A stretch of DNA of 64,000 nucleotides from Methylomonas rosea (GTDB taxonomy: Bacteria > Pseudomonadota > Gammaproteobacteria > Methylococcales > Methylomonadaceae). Made by a program: the position numbers and the translations under genes. Within the stretch, counting starts at the first letter, position 1, and every line of letters starts with the position of its first letter. Under the pieces are notes generated by a model. It was not told the origin of the DNA. It was given only the letters and a program-made list of their open reading frames with translations, and searched no databases. Location: positions 1-64,000 of the forward strand of contig NZ_JANIBL010000020.1 in the NCBI RefSeq assembly GCF_024505055.1, written 5' to 3'. Below are positions 1 through 8,366 of the stretch, in pieces.

Positions 1-3000
1 CGGCGCAGGCGTTCGCGCAGCAGGCCCAGCGGATGCTCGCGCAGGCTGAGCCGGATGCTGGCATAGTCCGCCAATACCTCCTGGCCCGGTTTGGGCGTTT
101 TTAACAGCGGTGTGGCTTCGGCAATTTCAGGCGTACCAAATACCGGTGTGAGAGCTTCCACGCCGCCGGCGGCCCAAAAGGCGCGATGCCTGTTGCCGGC
201 CAGACTTTTCAACGCATCGGCCGCTGCCAAGTATTCCAAATCCTGTCTGTCCAAACCGGCGCGAGCCGCTAGATCGGTGACGCTGGTAAATGGTTGCCGG
301 CCTCGGGCTTGGACAATCTTGGTCGCCACCGACTGCGACAAGCCCTTAACTTGATTAAAACCCAAACGTAAGGCCGGCGCGGCGTTTGCGGGAAATTCCA
401 ATGAACATTGACTTTGACTGGCTTGCACATCTACCGGCCTTACCTCCACGCCATGGCGGCGAGCATCCTGCAACAGTTGCGATGGGCCGTAAAAGCCCAT
501 TGGTTGGCTGTTCAGCAAGGCGCAACAAAACGCTGCCGGATGATGGCGTTTCAACCAGGCCGAGACGTAAGCCAGCAAGGCAAAGCTGGCCGAATGCGAC
601 TCCGGAAAACCGTAATCGCCAAAGCCTTTGATTTGCTGAAAAATCCGCTGGGCGAATTCTTGGCTATATCCTCGCGCCCGCATGCCGTCCAGTAATTTGC
701 GTTCGAACGGTTCCAGCCCACCTTTGCGTTTCCAGGCCGCCATGGCTCGGCGCAGTTGATCGGCTTCGTCAGCGCTAAAACCGGCGGCGACCATGGCCAG
801 TTGCATGACTTGTTCTTGAAAAATGGGAATGCCCAGCGTGCGTTCCAACACGGCTTTTACTTCTGGGCTCGGATAATCCACCGGTTCTAAGCCTTTACGT
901 CGAGCTAGATAGGGGTGCACCATCTCGCCTTGAATCGGGCCGGGGCGGACTATGGCGATTTCGATAACCAGATCGTAATAATTTTCCGGCTTCAAGCGCG
1001 GCAGCATAGTCATTTGTGCCCGCGATTCGACTTGGAACACGCCGATGCTGTCGGCTTGTTGCAGCATCGCGTACACGGCCGGGTCTTCGGCGGGAATGTC
1101 GGCCAGGGTCCAGGTGATGTTGGGTGAGTCGGTTTCTTCGGTAGCTGAGATTACAGTCGAAACAGGCCATTTTTCCTCGGGAGGCTGTTGTAAAAGCTCC
1201 CTCTCCTCGCGGGAGAGGGTTGGGGTGAGGGGATTCGAATAAGCTAAAGCATTGATTTTCGAGCCCTCACCCAGCCCTCTCACGTGGGGAGAGGGTTCCG
1301 TTTTGACTTTTACGACAGCCTTTGGCGGGCGAAGGGGCTTGGTTTCGTAAGGAAAAACGGGTGGCCGGCAATATTGACCAAGATATACCAGAGCCTTACG
1401 AATCGCGCTGAGCATGCCCAGCGCCAGCACGTCGACCTTCAATAAGCCCATCGCTTCCAGATCGTCTTTTTCCCATTGGATTACGGTGCGGTTAGCCATC
1501 GTCGCATTTTCCACCGGCACCAATCTTGATAATTCGTCGCGAGCGATCACAAAGCCGCCGACGTGTTGCGACAGATGGCGCGGAAAGCCTTTGATTTGCT
1601 GAACCAGCACGGCCAGGCGTTGCACGATGGGGCTGTCCGGGTCGAAGCCGCATTCTTTTAAAGATTCCGGCATTAGCTGATAGCCATCCCAGCGATCCAC
1701 GCTATCGGCCAGGCGTTCCACCTGAGCCAGATTCAGGCCCAAGGCTTTACCGACATCGCGCACCGCGCTGCGCGTCCGGTAAGTAATCACCGTAGCGGCC
1801 AAGGCCGCGCGATGCCGGCCATATTTTTGGTAGATGTATTGAATCACTTGCTCGCGGCGCTCGTGCTCGAAATCCACATCAATGTCCGGCGGCTCGTTGC
1901 GCTCGCGGGACAGGAAGCGTTCGAACAACAGATTCATCCGGGCCGGATCGACTTCGGTGATGCCCAAACAAAAACACACCGCCGAATTGGCCGCCGAGCC
2001 GCGGCCTTGGCAAAGAATACCTTGTTCGCGGGCGTATCTGACGATGTCATGCACGGTCAGAAAATAAGGCTCGTAAGCCAGGTCGGCGATCAGGCTTAGT
2101 TCGTGCTCGATTTGTTGGCGCACTTTTTCCGGCAGGCCGTGCGGCCAGCGGTTTTGGATGCCGGTTTCAGTCAGTTGTCGTAGCCAGGAAGTGGGTGTAT
2201 GACCAGTCGGCACCAGTTCTTGCGGATACTCGTAGCGCAATTCGTCCAACGAAAACTGGCAACGTTCGGCGATAACCAAGGTTTGTTGCAACCATTCCGG
2301 CGGATAAAGTTCGGCCAACCGGGGGCGGGGGCGTAGATGCCGCTCGCCGTTGGCGAATAAGGCATAGCCCAATTGTGCAAGAGGTTGGCCGAGGCGAATT
2401 GCGGTGAGCGTATCTTGCAAAGCGCGGCGAGAGCGGTGGTGCATATGCACGTCGTTGCAGGCGACTATCGGGATGTCCAGTTGCCGGGCGGTGGCTTCGG
2501 CTTCTCGTAAACAGGTTTCGTCGTGGCCGGATAGAAAAATGCCGATACCTAGCCACAGGTCGTCTGCAAATAACTGCTTCAGCCATTGCCCGTCGTCCAC
2601 CCTGTGTTGGGTGTTGGCTAACCAGATCGCCAGACAACCTTGTGGAAAGTGTGCGGCTAAATCGGTTCTAGCCAGCCGATAACTGCCCTTTTCGGCTTGA
2701 CGGCGGGCGAGGGTGATCAACGCGGATAGATTGCCGTAGCTGGTTCTATCGGTGGCCAGCAAAACCAGTTTTAGACCGTCGTCCAACACAAATTCGCTGC
2801 CGATGATCAGTTTAATCTGGTGTTTGCGGGCTGCCAGATGTGCGCGTACCACGCCGGCCAGCGAACATTCGTCGGTCAATGCCAAGGCTTGATAACCCAG
2901 CCTGGCAGCTTCCTCGACCAGCTCTTCCGGGTGCGAGGCGCCGCGCAGGAAACTAAAGTTGGACAGACAATGCAGTTCGGCAAAGCTGCTGTCCGGTGTG

Positions 3001-3023
3001 GTGGTTTCAGCCGAATAAGCCAT
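1..3023 (-). CDS. dnaE2: Error-prone DNA polymerase DnaE2 (ImuC), 3' end outside window
   Basis: Alpha-subunit-like C-family polymerase of the SOS mutagenesis (ImuA-ImuB-DnaE2) system, acting in translesion synthesis. The frame is open from ATG at 3023 to the left edge, about 1007 codons; the family is usually 1000-1100 residues, so only the extreme C-terminus is missing. The N-terminus ([19 protein letters not shown], then ALTDE) is the PHP domain. The central palm/fingers part is recognised from [32 protein letters not shown] and [11 protein letters not shown]. It overlaps imuB by 17 bp, so the two are probably translationally coupled. Oddity: between [11 protein letters not shown] and [12 protein letters not shown] the family normally has a short linker, but here some 80 residues are encoded by DNA holding two inverted REP-like arms (see repeat entry). 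The frame stays open through it. Confidence 0.95.
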   Translation of the reverse strand, partial: MAYSAETTTPDSSFAELHCLSNFSFLRGASHPEELVEEAARLGYQALALTDECSLAGVVRAHLAARKHQIKLIIGSEFVLDDGLKLVLLATDRTSYGNLSALITLARRQAEKGSYRLARTDLAAHFPQGCLAIWLANTQHRVDDGQWLKQLFADDLWLGIGIFLSGHDETCLREAEATARQLDIPIVACNDVHMHHRSRRALQDTLTAIRLGQPLAQLGYALFANGERHLRPRPRLAELYPPEWLQQTLVIAERCQFSLDELRYEYPQELVPTGHTPTSWLRQLTETGIQNRWPHGLPEKVRQQIEHELSLIADLAYEPYFLTVHDIVRYAREQGILCQGRGSAANSAVCFCLGITEVDPARMNLLFERFLSRERNEPPDIDVDFEHERREQVIQYIYQKYGRHRAALAATVITYRTRSAVRDVGKALGLNLAQVERLADSVDRWDGYQLMPESLKECGFDPDSPIVQRLAVLVQQIKGFPRHLSQHVGGFVIARDELSRLVPVENATMANRTVIQWEKDDLEAMGLLKVDVLALGMLSAIRKALVYLGQYCRPPVFPYETKPLRPPKAVVKVKTEPSPHVRGLGEGSKINALAYSNPLTPTLSREERELLQQPPEEKWPVSTVISATEETDSPNITWTLADIPAEDPAVYAMLQQADSIGVFQVESRAQMTMLPRLKPENYYDLVIEIAIVRPGPIQGEMVHPYLARRKGLEPVDYPSPEVKAVLERTLGIPIFQEQVMQLAMVAAGFSADEADQLRRAMAAWKRKGGLEPFERKLLDGMRARGYSQEFAQRIFQQIKGFGDYGFPESHSASFALLAYVSAWLKRHHPAAFCCALLNSQPMGFYGPSQLLQDARRHGVEVRPVDVQASQSQCSLEFPANAAPALRLGFNQVKGLSQSVATKIVQARGRQPFTSVTDLAARAGLDRQDLEYLAAADALKSLAGNRHRAFWAAGGVEALTPVFGTPEIAEATPLLKTPKPGQEVLADYASIRLSLREHPLGLLRERLR
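1196..1300. repeat. REP-like inverted pair inside dnaE2
   Basis: Two palindromic arms, about 1199-1231 (CCTCTCC...GGGAGAGGG...GGTGAGGGG) and 1264-1295 (CCCTCACCC...GGGGAGAGGG), face each other and lie in the linker of dnaE2. Read in the dnaE2 frame they give [13 protein letters not shown] and [12 protein letters not shown], which are familiar translations of this class of dispersed palindrome. Related copies occur in intergenic DNA at about 35124-35155 and 40440-40475. Confidence 0.8.
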
Positions 3024-4497
3024 GCAAAAACCACTGCTGTTTGGCGTTTAAGTCGCGATAAACCCATAGCTTGCGGCCGTGCGCATCTTTGCCAATGTAG
3101 TAGTCGCGGCGCATAGATTGATCGTCCCACCAGCCCGATTCGATGCGTTCCGCTGCCGATAGTAAGCAAATATCGCCGAGCCGTAACGGGGCGGGATTAG
3201 GTAGCAGCCACAACGGCCGTAGCGGTAAACCAGGGTTTGCGTTTAGCAGGCTTGGGGTATTGGTCATCGCGCGCTCCGGGCGATGGTCGGCTTGCGTTCC
3301 CGGAAACTTCAAGGCGTGATGTCCCAGTCGGGCTTGTAATTGATCCAAAACAGCTTGCCATTCCGTTTCGCTGTTAGGTTGTTCACTGTCGTCGAACAGG
3401 CTGAAGCGCTCCGGCTGAAACGGAATTATGGCTGCGCTGAGTAAGGTAAGGGCCAGCACCGGGGCCGGTAACGGCGAGCGTTCCAGCTTTTCGTACAGCA
3501 AGCCGCACCAGTGTTTCGGATCGCGACTGCCGGCGCGAAAATCCAGTGTTAAGCGAGTAGCGGGAAGGTCATAATGGTGCAGTTGCAGGGAGATGCCTAA
3601 TGTCGTGGCATCGCGGCTTTTTAGAAACGCAGCAAATTCGCCGGCCAGTTGTTCGACAGCCGGAAAGAAATGTTCGATACGTTCCAGCTCGATCGGCATC
3701 TCTCTGCTGGCCTGGAAGCTTGGCGGCCTATGGAAGGCCTGCAAAATTTGAGTTTGCTGGCCGGCCAGTCTATCCAGTTGTTGCAATAACACGGCGCCAT
3801 AGCGCTTGGCCAGGCCGTCGCGCGGCAAGCGCCACAAGTCGGTGAGTTGGCGAATACCCGTGCGGAATAGCCGGTGTAAGATTTTATCGTCCAGCTCCAG
3901 AGCGGCGACGGGCAGCGGACCCAATGCCGAACGCAAGGCCTGGCGGTCCGTGACAATAGTTTCCAGGCTTAGTCTTGCTAGTAAGACGCTAGCCGTTGGG
4001 GACGGGCTAATGGCGATTAGCGGGTGATGCCTAGCGGTTTGCAATGCCGTTCTTAGCTTATCTTGTAAGCGCTCTATGCCGCCGAATAGGGTCAGACAGG
4101 AACGAATTTCCAGCAGCAAGCAGTCCGGTTGATCCAGGCTGACCCAGGGGCTGAAATCCAGCGCAATTTCGGCTAGTTGCTGTAAAGCCTGGCGTTCGGC
4201 GAGCGGATCGCGGTTACGAATACTCAAGCCGGGACACAGGGCTAATGCTGCAGCGGGGGCCATGCCCGGTTCGACGCCGGCTTGCCGGGCTGGTTCCGAG
4301 ACCGCATATAAACGAGTTTGGCCTTTGCTATGCGCCGAACAGGCGACGGCCTGATCTAAATCCAGATGCAGCGCTGCCAAAGCCAAGTCGGGGAAATACG
4401 CGCATAGCCAAAGTGGGCTAGTGGCCGCGTTGGGTTTTACGAAGGTATCGACTCGGTCTGTCGGCGTTGGCGATAGCGCCCTGGCAGTTGCAGCCAT
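3007..4497 (-). CDS. imuB: ImuB, Y-family polymerase-like SOS mutagenesis protein
   Basis: 496 residues. ImuB resembles DinB/UmuC polymerases but is a non-catalytic bridge that links DnaE2 and ImuA to the beta clamp. The start [18 protein letters not shown] and the following [18 protein letters not shown] are typical of ImuB. Where active Y-family enzymes have the SIDE-type acidic motif, this protein reads [14 protein letters not shown], which fits the known loss of catalytic acids in ImuB. The C-terminal part (about 380-496) includes [20 protein letters not shown], followed by WVYRD, a conserved ImuB ending. It lies 7 bp after imuA and overlaps dnaE2 by 17 bp, in the canonical lexA-imuA-imuB-dnaE2 order. 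Confidence 0.95.
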   Translation of the reverse strand: MAATARALSPTPTDRVDTFVKPNAATSPLWLCAYFPDLALAALHLDLDQAVACSAHSKGQTRLYAVSEPARQAGVEPGMAPAAALALCPGLSIRNRDPLAERQALQQLAEIALDFSPWVSLDQPDCLLLEIRSCLTLFGGIERLQDKLRTALQTARHHPLIAISPSPTASVLLARLSLETIVTDRQALRSALGPLPVAALELDDKILHRLFRTGIRQLTDLWRLPRDGLAKRYGAVLLQQLDRLAGQQTQILQAFHRPPSFQASREMPIELERIEHFFPAVEQLAGEFAAFLKSRDATTLGISLQLHHYDLPATRLTLDFRAGSRDPKHWCGLLYEKLERSPLPAPVLALTLLSAAIIPFQPERFSLFDDSEQPNSETEWQAVLDQLQARLGHHALKFPGTQADHRPERAMTNTPSLLNANPGLPLRPLWLLPNPAPLRLGDICLLSAAERIESGWWDDQSMRRDYYIGKDAHGRKLWVYRDLNAKQQWFLHGLFG

Positions 4498-4504
4498 TGT
4501 TTTC

Positions 4505-5119
4505 TTATAGCGGCAAGATTAATGACGCGCGTTGCAAACTGCCGCGCGCTTTCAAAATGTGTAAAGCCAGGCCGGTCTCCACAGGTTTGATTTCCAAACG
4601 CAATGCCGTGTAACCGGCGCCGCTAGGTTGCTTTGGATAGAGCACTGCCAACGCGGAGCCGGCTTCGGCGGCCAGTTGTAAGCGGCGAATTTGATGATCG
4701 CTGAGCCGGCGCGGCCAGGCCAAGGTCATACCGCAGCGGCCGCTACGCAGCAGTTTTTCCAGACTCCAGGGGATGTCTGCCTCTTGCCGGCAATCCACTA
4801 CCAGAACATAAGCTAAATCAATGCCGGCCTGTGCCAAGGCCGGTGCGTAAGCTTGCTGTGGCGGCGCGATCCAGGCTATCCAGCGTTTGGTTTGGGTGAT
4901 ATAGGACATAGCGGGCAGCAACAGACTTAACTCACCAATCCCCAAGCAGGGCGAGAATATCTCCAGTACGCCGCCCAGCGGCCAGCCGCCTCCAGGCAGC
5001 AAAGCATCCAGTTCCGCAAAGCCGGAAGGAATGACCGGCCAATTTTGGTGTTCCGAACGTAATCCGCGCCAGACACCGGTTTGCGAGCGCAAAAGTTGGT
5101 CTAAGGCGTTTGCACTCAT
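4505..5119 (-). CDS. imuA: ImuA, RecA-like SOS mutagenesis accessory protein
   Basis: 204 residues. ImuA (SulA/RecA-like) is part of the mutasome with ImuB and DnaE2. The segment IPSGFAELDALLPGGGWPLG followed by VLEIFSP aligns in kind with the RecA-fold N-terminus, but the P-loop is degenerate (SPCLGIGELSLLLP instead of GPESSGKT), as is usual for ImuA. The C-terminal region (LRLEIKPVETGLALHILKAR) is also family-like. The ATG overlaps the stop of lexA by 4 bp, so it is the second gene of a tightly coupled operon. Confidence 0.92.
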   Translation of the reverse strand: MSANALDQLLRSQTGVWRGLRSEHQNWPVIPSGFAELDALLPGGGWPLGGVLEIFSPCLGIGELSLLLPAMSYITQTKRWIAWIAPPQQAYAPALAQAGIDLAYVLVVDCRQEADIPWSLEKLLRSGRCGMTLAWPRRLSDHQIRRLQLAAEAGSALAVLYPKQPSGAGYTALRLEIKPVETGLALHILKARGSLQRASLILPL

Positions 5120-5733
5120 AGCTCGCTGCGAATAACGCCGACCACCACGCCTTCGATCACCAGCGGCTCGCGTTGTAAATTTACTTCGATGATCTGGAAA
5201 TCCGGATTGGCCGGCTCCAGATAAGCCATATGCGTTTTGCTGTCCAGACGCAATCGTTTTACCGTAGCTTCGTCGTGAATCCGCGCCACGACGATCTGGC
5301 CGTTGCGGGCTTCCGGCGTGCGTTGCACGGCTAATAGATCGCCGTCCAGAATGCCGGCATCGCGCATACTCATGCCTTGTACGCGTAACAGATAATCGGC
5401 GCGGTTATCGAATAACTCCGGTCCCAGACGGCAATAGCGCTCGATATGTTCTTCGGCCAGAATTGGCTGGCCCGCCGCCACCCGGCCGACCAGCGGTAAG
5501 CCTTGGTTGGGATCTGGGGTGGGTTTAAGTAGGCGAATGCCGCGCGATGCGGCCGGCACCAATTCGATTGCGCCCTTACGCGCCAAAGCCTGTAAGTGAC
5601 CACGGATGCTGTTGGTAGAGCGCACACCAAACGCAGCGGCGATTTCGGCGATAGTCGGTGGAAAGCCGTCCTGCATCAGGCTGCGCTCGATGAAGTTCAG
5701 GATATCTTGTTGGCGGTCGGTAAGTGGTTTCAT
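5116..5733 (-). CDS. lexA: LexA repressor
   Basis: SOS repressor and self-cleaving serine protease, 205 residues from the ATG at 5733; a longer reading from 5793 would add 20 residues with no family counterpart, and MKPLTDRQQDILNFIE is the standard LexA beginning. Residues 1-65 are the winged-helix DNA-binding domain. Ala87-Gly88 is the cleavage site in GRVAAGQP; Ser122 (QGMSMRDAG) and Lys159 (EATVKRL) form the catalytic dyad. Heading the imuA-imuB-dnaE2 operon, it probably regulates both itself and that operon through a LexA site just upstream. All key residues are intact, so it should be RecA-responsive. Confidence 0.97.
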   Translation of the reverse strand: MKPLTDRQQDILNFIERSLMQDGFPPTIAEIAAAFGVRSTNSIRGHLQALARKGAIELVPAASRGIRLLKPTPDPNQGLPLVGRVAAGQPILAEEHIERYCRLGPELFDNRADYLLRVQGMSMRDAGILDGDLLAVQRTPEARNGQIVVARIHDEATVKRLRLDSKTHMAYLEPANPDFQIIEVNLQREPLVIEGVVVGVIRSEL

Positions 5734-5749
5734 GCTGTTTTTATGGTTA

Positions 5750-5765
5750 CTGCTTTTATGGGCAG
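5750..5765 (-). promoter_or_regulatory. Candidate LexA (SOS) box upstream of lexA
   Basis: On the plus strand CTGCTTTTATGGGCAG fits the CTG-N10-CAG form of gammaproteobacterial LexA boxes. It lies 17 bp before the lexA start codon, a normal place for autoregulation. The spacer is only partly the alternating TA of the consensus, so the call rests on spacing and position. Confidence 0.55.
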
Positions 5766-6036
5766 TATAGTGCTGCTGATAAGGGTGATGCAAGTACAGA
5801 AAATAGAAACTGGCTGATCATGCCATAGGGTTGGCGGTGGATATAGGAAGGATGCGGAATAGGTAAAAGGTGCTCCAGAATTCGCACTATGGACACTTAC
5901 TAAGGCAGGCCTGCAAGTTCTGGGAGGTTTGGAAAAAAGACAGGCGAGGGCCGTGAATACAGTTCGCAATCGTCAATAGGCAGTTGCCGCTAGACAAGTT
6001 TGGAAGGTAAGTCTTAGCAATCGGAGCTGGTTGTTT
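5766..6036. other. Non-coding gap between lexA and the double-receiver gene
   Basis: About 270 bp beyond the LexA site. It should hold the lexA promoter and the 3' end of the converging upstream transcript. No convincing gene, repeat or RNA was recognised here. Confidence 0.4.
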
Positions 6037-6843
6037 TCAATCCGGTTCAAGCACCCGAAACAACATTTCCTTCACGGTCTGCGGATCGAAAGGTTTGTCG
6101 CAAATGGCCGAGACCCCGGCTTTATGCACATTGCTGAGGCGGGTTTCGTTTTCTTCGCTGGTGACCATCAAGATCGGTACGATGGAATTGCCTAAATCCT
6201 GGCGGATGGTTTTGATCAACTGCTGGCCGTCCATCACCGGCATATTGTAATCGGTGACGATCAGGTCGAAGGCGTTTTGGTCTCGAGCGAATACATCAAC
6301 GCCTTCCTTGCCGTCCTGGGCCTGGGTGATCTTGACGATGCCCATATTGTTCAACACTCGGCTGATGTGCTTGCGGGCCAGCGGGCTGTCGTCAACCACC
6401 AAGACCCGCACATTTTCGATGTCGTAATGTTCCAGGCTGATTTCTTGCGGATCGATAAACTCGATAGTCGCCCGTAAGGCGTTTCTTAAATCGTCATGCG
6501 CAAACGGCTTAGGCAAAATCGCTACTACGCCGGCCTGGCGAATGGTGTCCAGTACATCGAAGCTGGATTCGCTGGATATCAACATGAAGGGCACATGACT
6601 CAAAGCCTCGTCGCCGCGCAGATGTTCGACCAGTTCGGTGGCCATCATATCCGGCAGATACAGGCTGCTGATAATCAGATCAGGGCGATGATTGTGCAAG
6701 CTTTCCAGCGCCGCCTTAGCATTGGAAACCCCTTCGATTTTGGCAATCCCTTCGTCGCGTAAATGCTGCATGATGACTTTTAGCTGTGTGGTCGAAGGTT
6801 CGATCAGCAAAATCGATAAGTCGGCAATATCTATGGCGTGCAT
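6037..6843 (-). CDS. Double receiver (pseudo-REC plus REC) response regulator
   Basis: 268 residues, two CheY-like receiver domains and no output domain. The second (about 145-265) is complete: acidic pair in VLVVDDSP, phosphoacceptor Asp in DLIVTDYNMPVMDG, Thr/Ser in LMVTSEE and Lys in CDKPFD. The first (about 10-125) has SILLIEPS and, where the phosphoacceptor should be, Ser in DLIISSLYLPDM, so it is probably not phosphorylated, although its Lys (LPKPF) is kept. A role as phosphate shuttle or partner-binding adaptor is likely. It is transcribed alone, and no cognate kinase is adjacent. Confidence 0.85.
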   Translation of the reverse strand: MHAIDIADLSILLIEPSTTQLKVIMQHLRDEGIAKIEGVSNAKAALESLHNHRPDLIISSLYLPDMMATELVEHLRGDEALSHVPFMLISSESSFDVLDTIRQAGVVAILPKPFAHDDLRNALRATIEFIDPQEISLEHYDIENVRVLVVDDSPLARKHISRVLNNMGIVKITQAQDGKEGVDVFARDQNAFDLIVTDYNMPVMDGQQLIKTIRQDLGNSIVPILMVTSEENETRLSNVHKAGVSAICDKPFDPQTVKEMLFRVLEPD

Positions 6844-6996
6844 AAGCGTGTGGCCTGGTTAATGGTGATCGAAAATGCATCCTGCATGCGCCGGCTGGAA
6901 AAAAAATCCCTAAGGGTAGCCGGCGAGATTAAAATTGCGCGTTGGTTTGCTGGTAAACCGGCAACATTTCACGCTTCAGGATAGACCTAAACAACC

Positions 6997-7560
6997 ATGA
7001 TTCAAGAAACCCTCGTCACCACCGTCAATCTGCAAGGCGATACGCACATCGCGCCGATGGGGGTGCATGTTGAACAAGATCAATACATTATCCTGCCGTT
7101 TCGGCCTTCGACCACGCTGGATAATCTGCTGGCTAACAAAACCGCTGTCATCAATTATTGCGACGATGTGCGGATTTTTGCCGGTTGTCTGACCGGGCGT
7201 AGGGACTGGCCCGTATTGCCCGCCCGACAAGTCGCAGGGTATTATTTAGCCGACAGCTTGGCACATACCGAACTGAACCTGGTCCGGATCGAAGACGACG
7301 ACACCCGGCCCAAACTATTTTGCCGGGCCGTGCACACGGTCAATCATAAGCCGTTTCAAGGCTTTAACCGGGCACAATATTCGGTGCTGGAAGCGGCGAT
7401 ATTAATCAGCCGGCTGGATAGATTGCCCTGGGAGAAAATTCAAGCCGAGCTGGATTATTTACGCATCGGTCTGGATAAAACCGCCGGTGAGCGGGAACGG
7501 GAAGCCTGGAATTGGTTAATGACGGCTATCGAGCAACATCGCCGGGGAGTGCAAGCATGA
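6997..7560 (+). CDS. DUF447 family protein of C1-carrier biosynthesis
   Basis: 187 residues. The start (MIQETLVTTVNLQGDTHIAP) and the motif PFRPSTTLDNLL followed by CDDVRIFAG are typical of DUF447, a split-barrel flavin-reductase-like family shared by methanogens and H4MPT-using methylotrophs. Its biochemical role is not established. Its stop overlaps the ATG of mfnB (ATGA), so both are translated from one message. This pairing is the strongest sign in the window that the host uses the tetrahydromethanopterin/methanofuran-type C1 pathway. Confidence 0.85.
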   Translation: MIQETLVTTVNLQGDTHIAPMGVHVEQDQYIILPFRPSTTLDNLLANKTAVINYCDDVRIFAGCLTGRRDWPVLPARQVAGYYLADSLAHTELNLVRIEDDDTRPKLFCRAVHTVNHKPFQGFNRAQYSVLEAAILISRLDRLPWEKIQAELDYLRIGLDKTAGEREREAWNWLMTAIEQHRRGVQA

Positions 7561-8243
7561 CAGCGATGTTGGCAAGCGTGAATAGTTTGGCCGAAGCTTT
7601 GTTGGTCGAAGCCGCCGCCGTCGATATTATCGATTTAAAACAACCGGCTCGCGGTGCGTTGGGTGCCTTGGATGTTGCCGTGGTTGCCGAGATTGTCCGC
7701 CGCATGCAACCGGGTAGCTGTGTTAGCGCCACTATCGGCGATTTACCGATGCAGCCCGAATTGATCCTGCCGGCCGTGCAAGCCATGGCCGCTACCGGGG
7801 TGAATTATGTGAAAATCGGCTTTTTTCCGGGCGGCGATTGGCAAACCTGCATTGCGGGATTACAAACGCTTGCCGAGCAGGGCGTGGCCTTGGTAGCGGT
7901 ATTATTTGCCGATACCCGGCCGGATTTTTCGATTATCGATGTCTTAGCCAAGGCCGGTTTTCGCGGGGTGATGCTGGATACCGCCGATAAACAACTCGGT
8001 TCATTGACCCGGTTGATGACGCTCGACGAATTGCAGATGTTTGTCGATAGAGTCGCCAGTCTGGGCTTGCTAAGTGGTTTGGCCGGTTCCTTGCGCGTCG
8101 GCGATGTAGCGGGTTTGGTGCAGTTAAGTCCGGATTATTTGGGATTTCGCGGCGCCTTATGCCGGGAGCATTCCCGCACCGCGCAACTGGATGTCGCGCA
8201 AATCGACAAACTTAGACAACATTGGCGGGCTCTGGCGTATTGA
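7557..8243 (+). CDS. mfnB: (5-formylfuran-3-yl)methyl phosphate synthase, MfnB
   Basis: 228 residues from ATG 7557, which overlaps the DUF447 stop by 4 bp; a longer frame from 7512 would only add out-of-family residues. The family makes the furan precursor of methanofuran from two glyceraldehyde-3-phosphate molecules on a TIM barrel. Lys28 in DIIDLKQPARGALGA and Lys86 in NYVKIGFF match the positions of the catalytic lysines (27 and 85) of the archaeal enzyme. RGALCREHSRTAQLD near the C-terminus is also conserved. In methylotrophs the product feeds the methylofuran cofactor of formaldehyde oxidation. Confidence 0.9.
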   Translation: MTAMLASVNSLAEALLVEAAAVDIIDLKQPARGALGALDVAVVAEIVRRMQPGSCVSATIGDLPMQPELILPAVQAMAATGVNYVKIGFFPGGDWQTCIAGLQTLAEQGVALVAVLFADTRPDFSIIDVLAKAGFRGVMLDTADKQLGSLTRLMTLDELQMFVDRVASLGLLSGLAGSLRVGDVAGLVQLSPDYLGFRGALCREHSRTAQLDVAQIDKLRQHWRALAY

Positions 8244-8366
8244 ATGCTCCTGCTGATGAATTGACAGTACCCATAGCACTATCGACAGAACATAACAATA
8301 ACACTAGCCGCTAACAGACTTAAGTCTACATAATGTCGGCAGACCGGCAAACAGCAAGGGAACACT

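Noticed and set aside
2750..2890. Possible frameshift in dnaE2 near the PHP domain
   Set aside because: Re-reading the minus strand shows one continuous frame ([20 protein letters not shown]); the apparent shift came from miscopying a base.
6890..6924. GCCGGCT...AGCCGGC hairpin upstream of the DUF447 gene
   Set aside because: Stem is short, loop is long and no T-run follows; not enough for a terminator or riboswitch call.
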